A stretch of DNA of 5,813 nt from Cyclobacteriaceae bacterium (GTDB lineage Bacteria > Bacteroidota > Bacteroidia > Cytophagales > Cyclobacteriaceae): assembly GCA_013140395.1 (NCBI GenBank), contig JABFSY010000466.1:1-5813 (forward strand). The letters run 5' to 3'. Under the pieces are notes generated by a model, which saw only the letters and a program-made list of their open reading frames with translations, had not been told where the DNA came from and did not search any database. The position numbers and the translations under genes are program-made. This document shows, one piece after another, positions 5,716 to 5,813 of this stretch (position 1 is the first letter of the stretch; each line of letters opens with the position of its first letter).

Positions 5716-5813
5716 ATGGATCAGGAACGCCTTTCGTTTGTTGCTTTACACCAGATACCAGGAGTGGGTGATTATCTGCTTCGTCAATTGATCAGTTATT
5801 GCGGATCCGCAGA
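5716..5813 (+). CDS. dprA: DNA processing protein DprA/Smf (N-terminal fragment, cut by window edge)
   Basis: Only the first 32 codons are present; the frame is open to the right edge. The fragment reads as a helical start followed by HQIPGVGDYLLRQLISYCGS. This is the helix-hairpin-helix-like N-terminal pattern (IPGVG followed by a hydrophobic helix and CGS) typical of DprA in Bacteroidota. DprA binds incoming single-stranded DNA and loads RecA during natural transformation. The ssDNA-binding Rossmann-like domain would lie beyond the window, so the name rests on the N-terminal pattern alone. Other HhH proteins such as RuvA or ComEA relatives cannot be fully excluded. The ATG at 5716 is chosen because the family starts just before this motif. 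Confidence 0.65.
   Translation, partial: MDQERLSFVALHQIPGVGDYLLRQLISYCGSA

Overview
The window looks like chromosomal DNA of a member of the Bacteroidota, probably of the Cytophagales type. The protein sequences have the character of that phylum. Start codons are not preceded by clear Shine-Dalgarno sequences. The best promoter matches are of the TTG / TAnnTTTG kind used by the Bacteroidota primary sigma factor. The species cannot be named from the sequence. Nearly all of it is ordinary core-genome sequence. I see no transposase, phage gene, integrase, CRISPR array, tRNA or rRNA. No stretch longer than about 200 bases lacks a gene.

Left half (1-2477, minus strand): three genes are packed head to tail and read right to left. 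They are rpoN (sigma-54), a membrane protein related to PAP2 phosphatases, and the N-terminal part of an enoyl-CoA hydratase/isomerase closest in character to PaaG. The gaps are 2 and 21 bases, so they probably form one transcript. The PAP2-like gene starts with GTG directly after the rpoN stop codon, which suggests translational coupling.

Centre (2478-2672): a 195-base divergent promoter region lies between rpoN (left) and asnS (right). It holds a good Bacteroidota-type promoter for rpoN, a weaker one for asnS, and an 11-base direct repeat. It also holds two sequences resembling sigma-54 -24/-12 elements, one facing each gene. The better of the two overlaps the rpoN start codon itself. This raises the possibility that sigma-54 holoenzyme represses its own gene, and it is the most interesting feature of the window.

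Right half (2673-5813, plus strand): asnS (asparaginyl-tRNA synthetase) is followed after 51 bases by an exported CapA-family metallophosphoesterase-like protein. Next come a small MerR-type regulator without an effector domain and the first 32 codons of dprA (DNA processing/uptake protein). The MerR gene has its own candidate promoter. That promoter argues for the start at 5319 rather than an upstream in-frame start. No clear new multi-gene system is present; the notable points are regulatory and subfamily-level.
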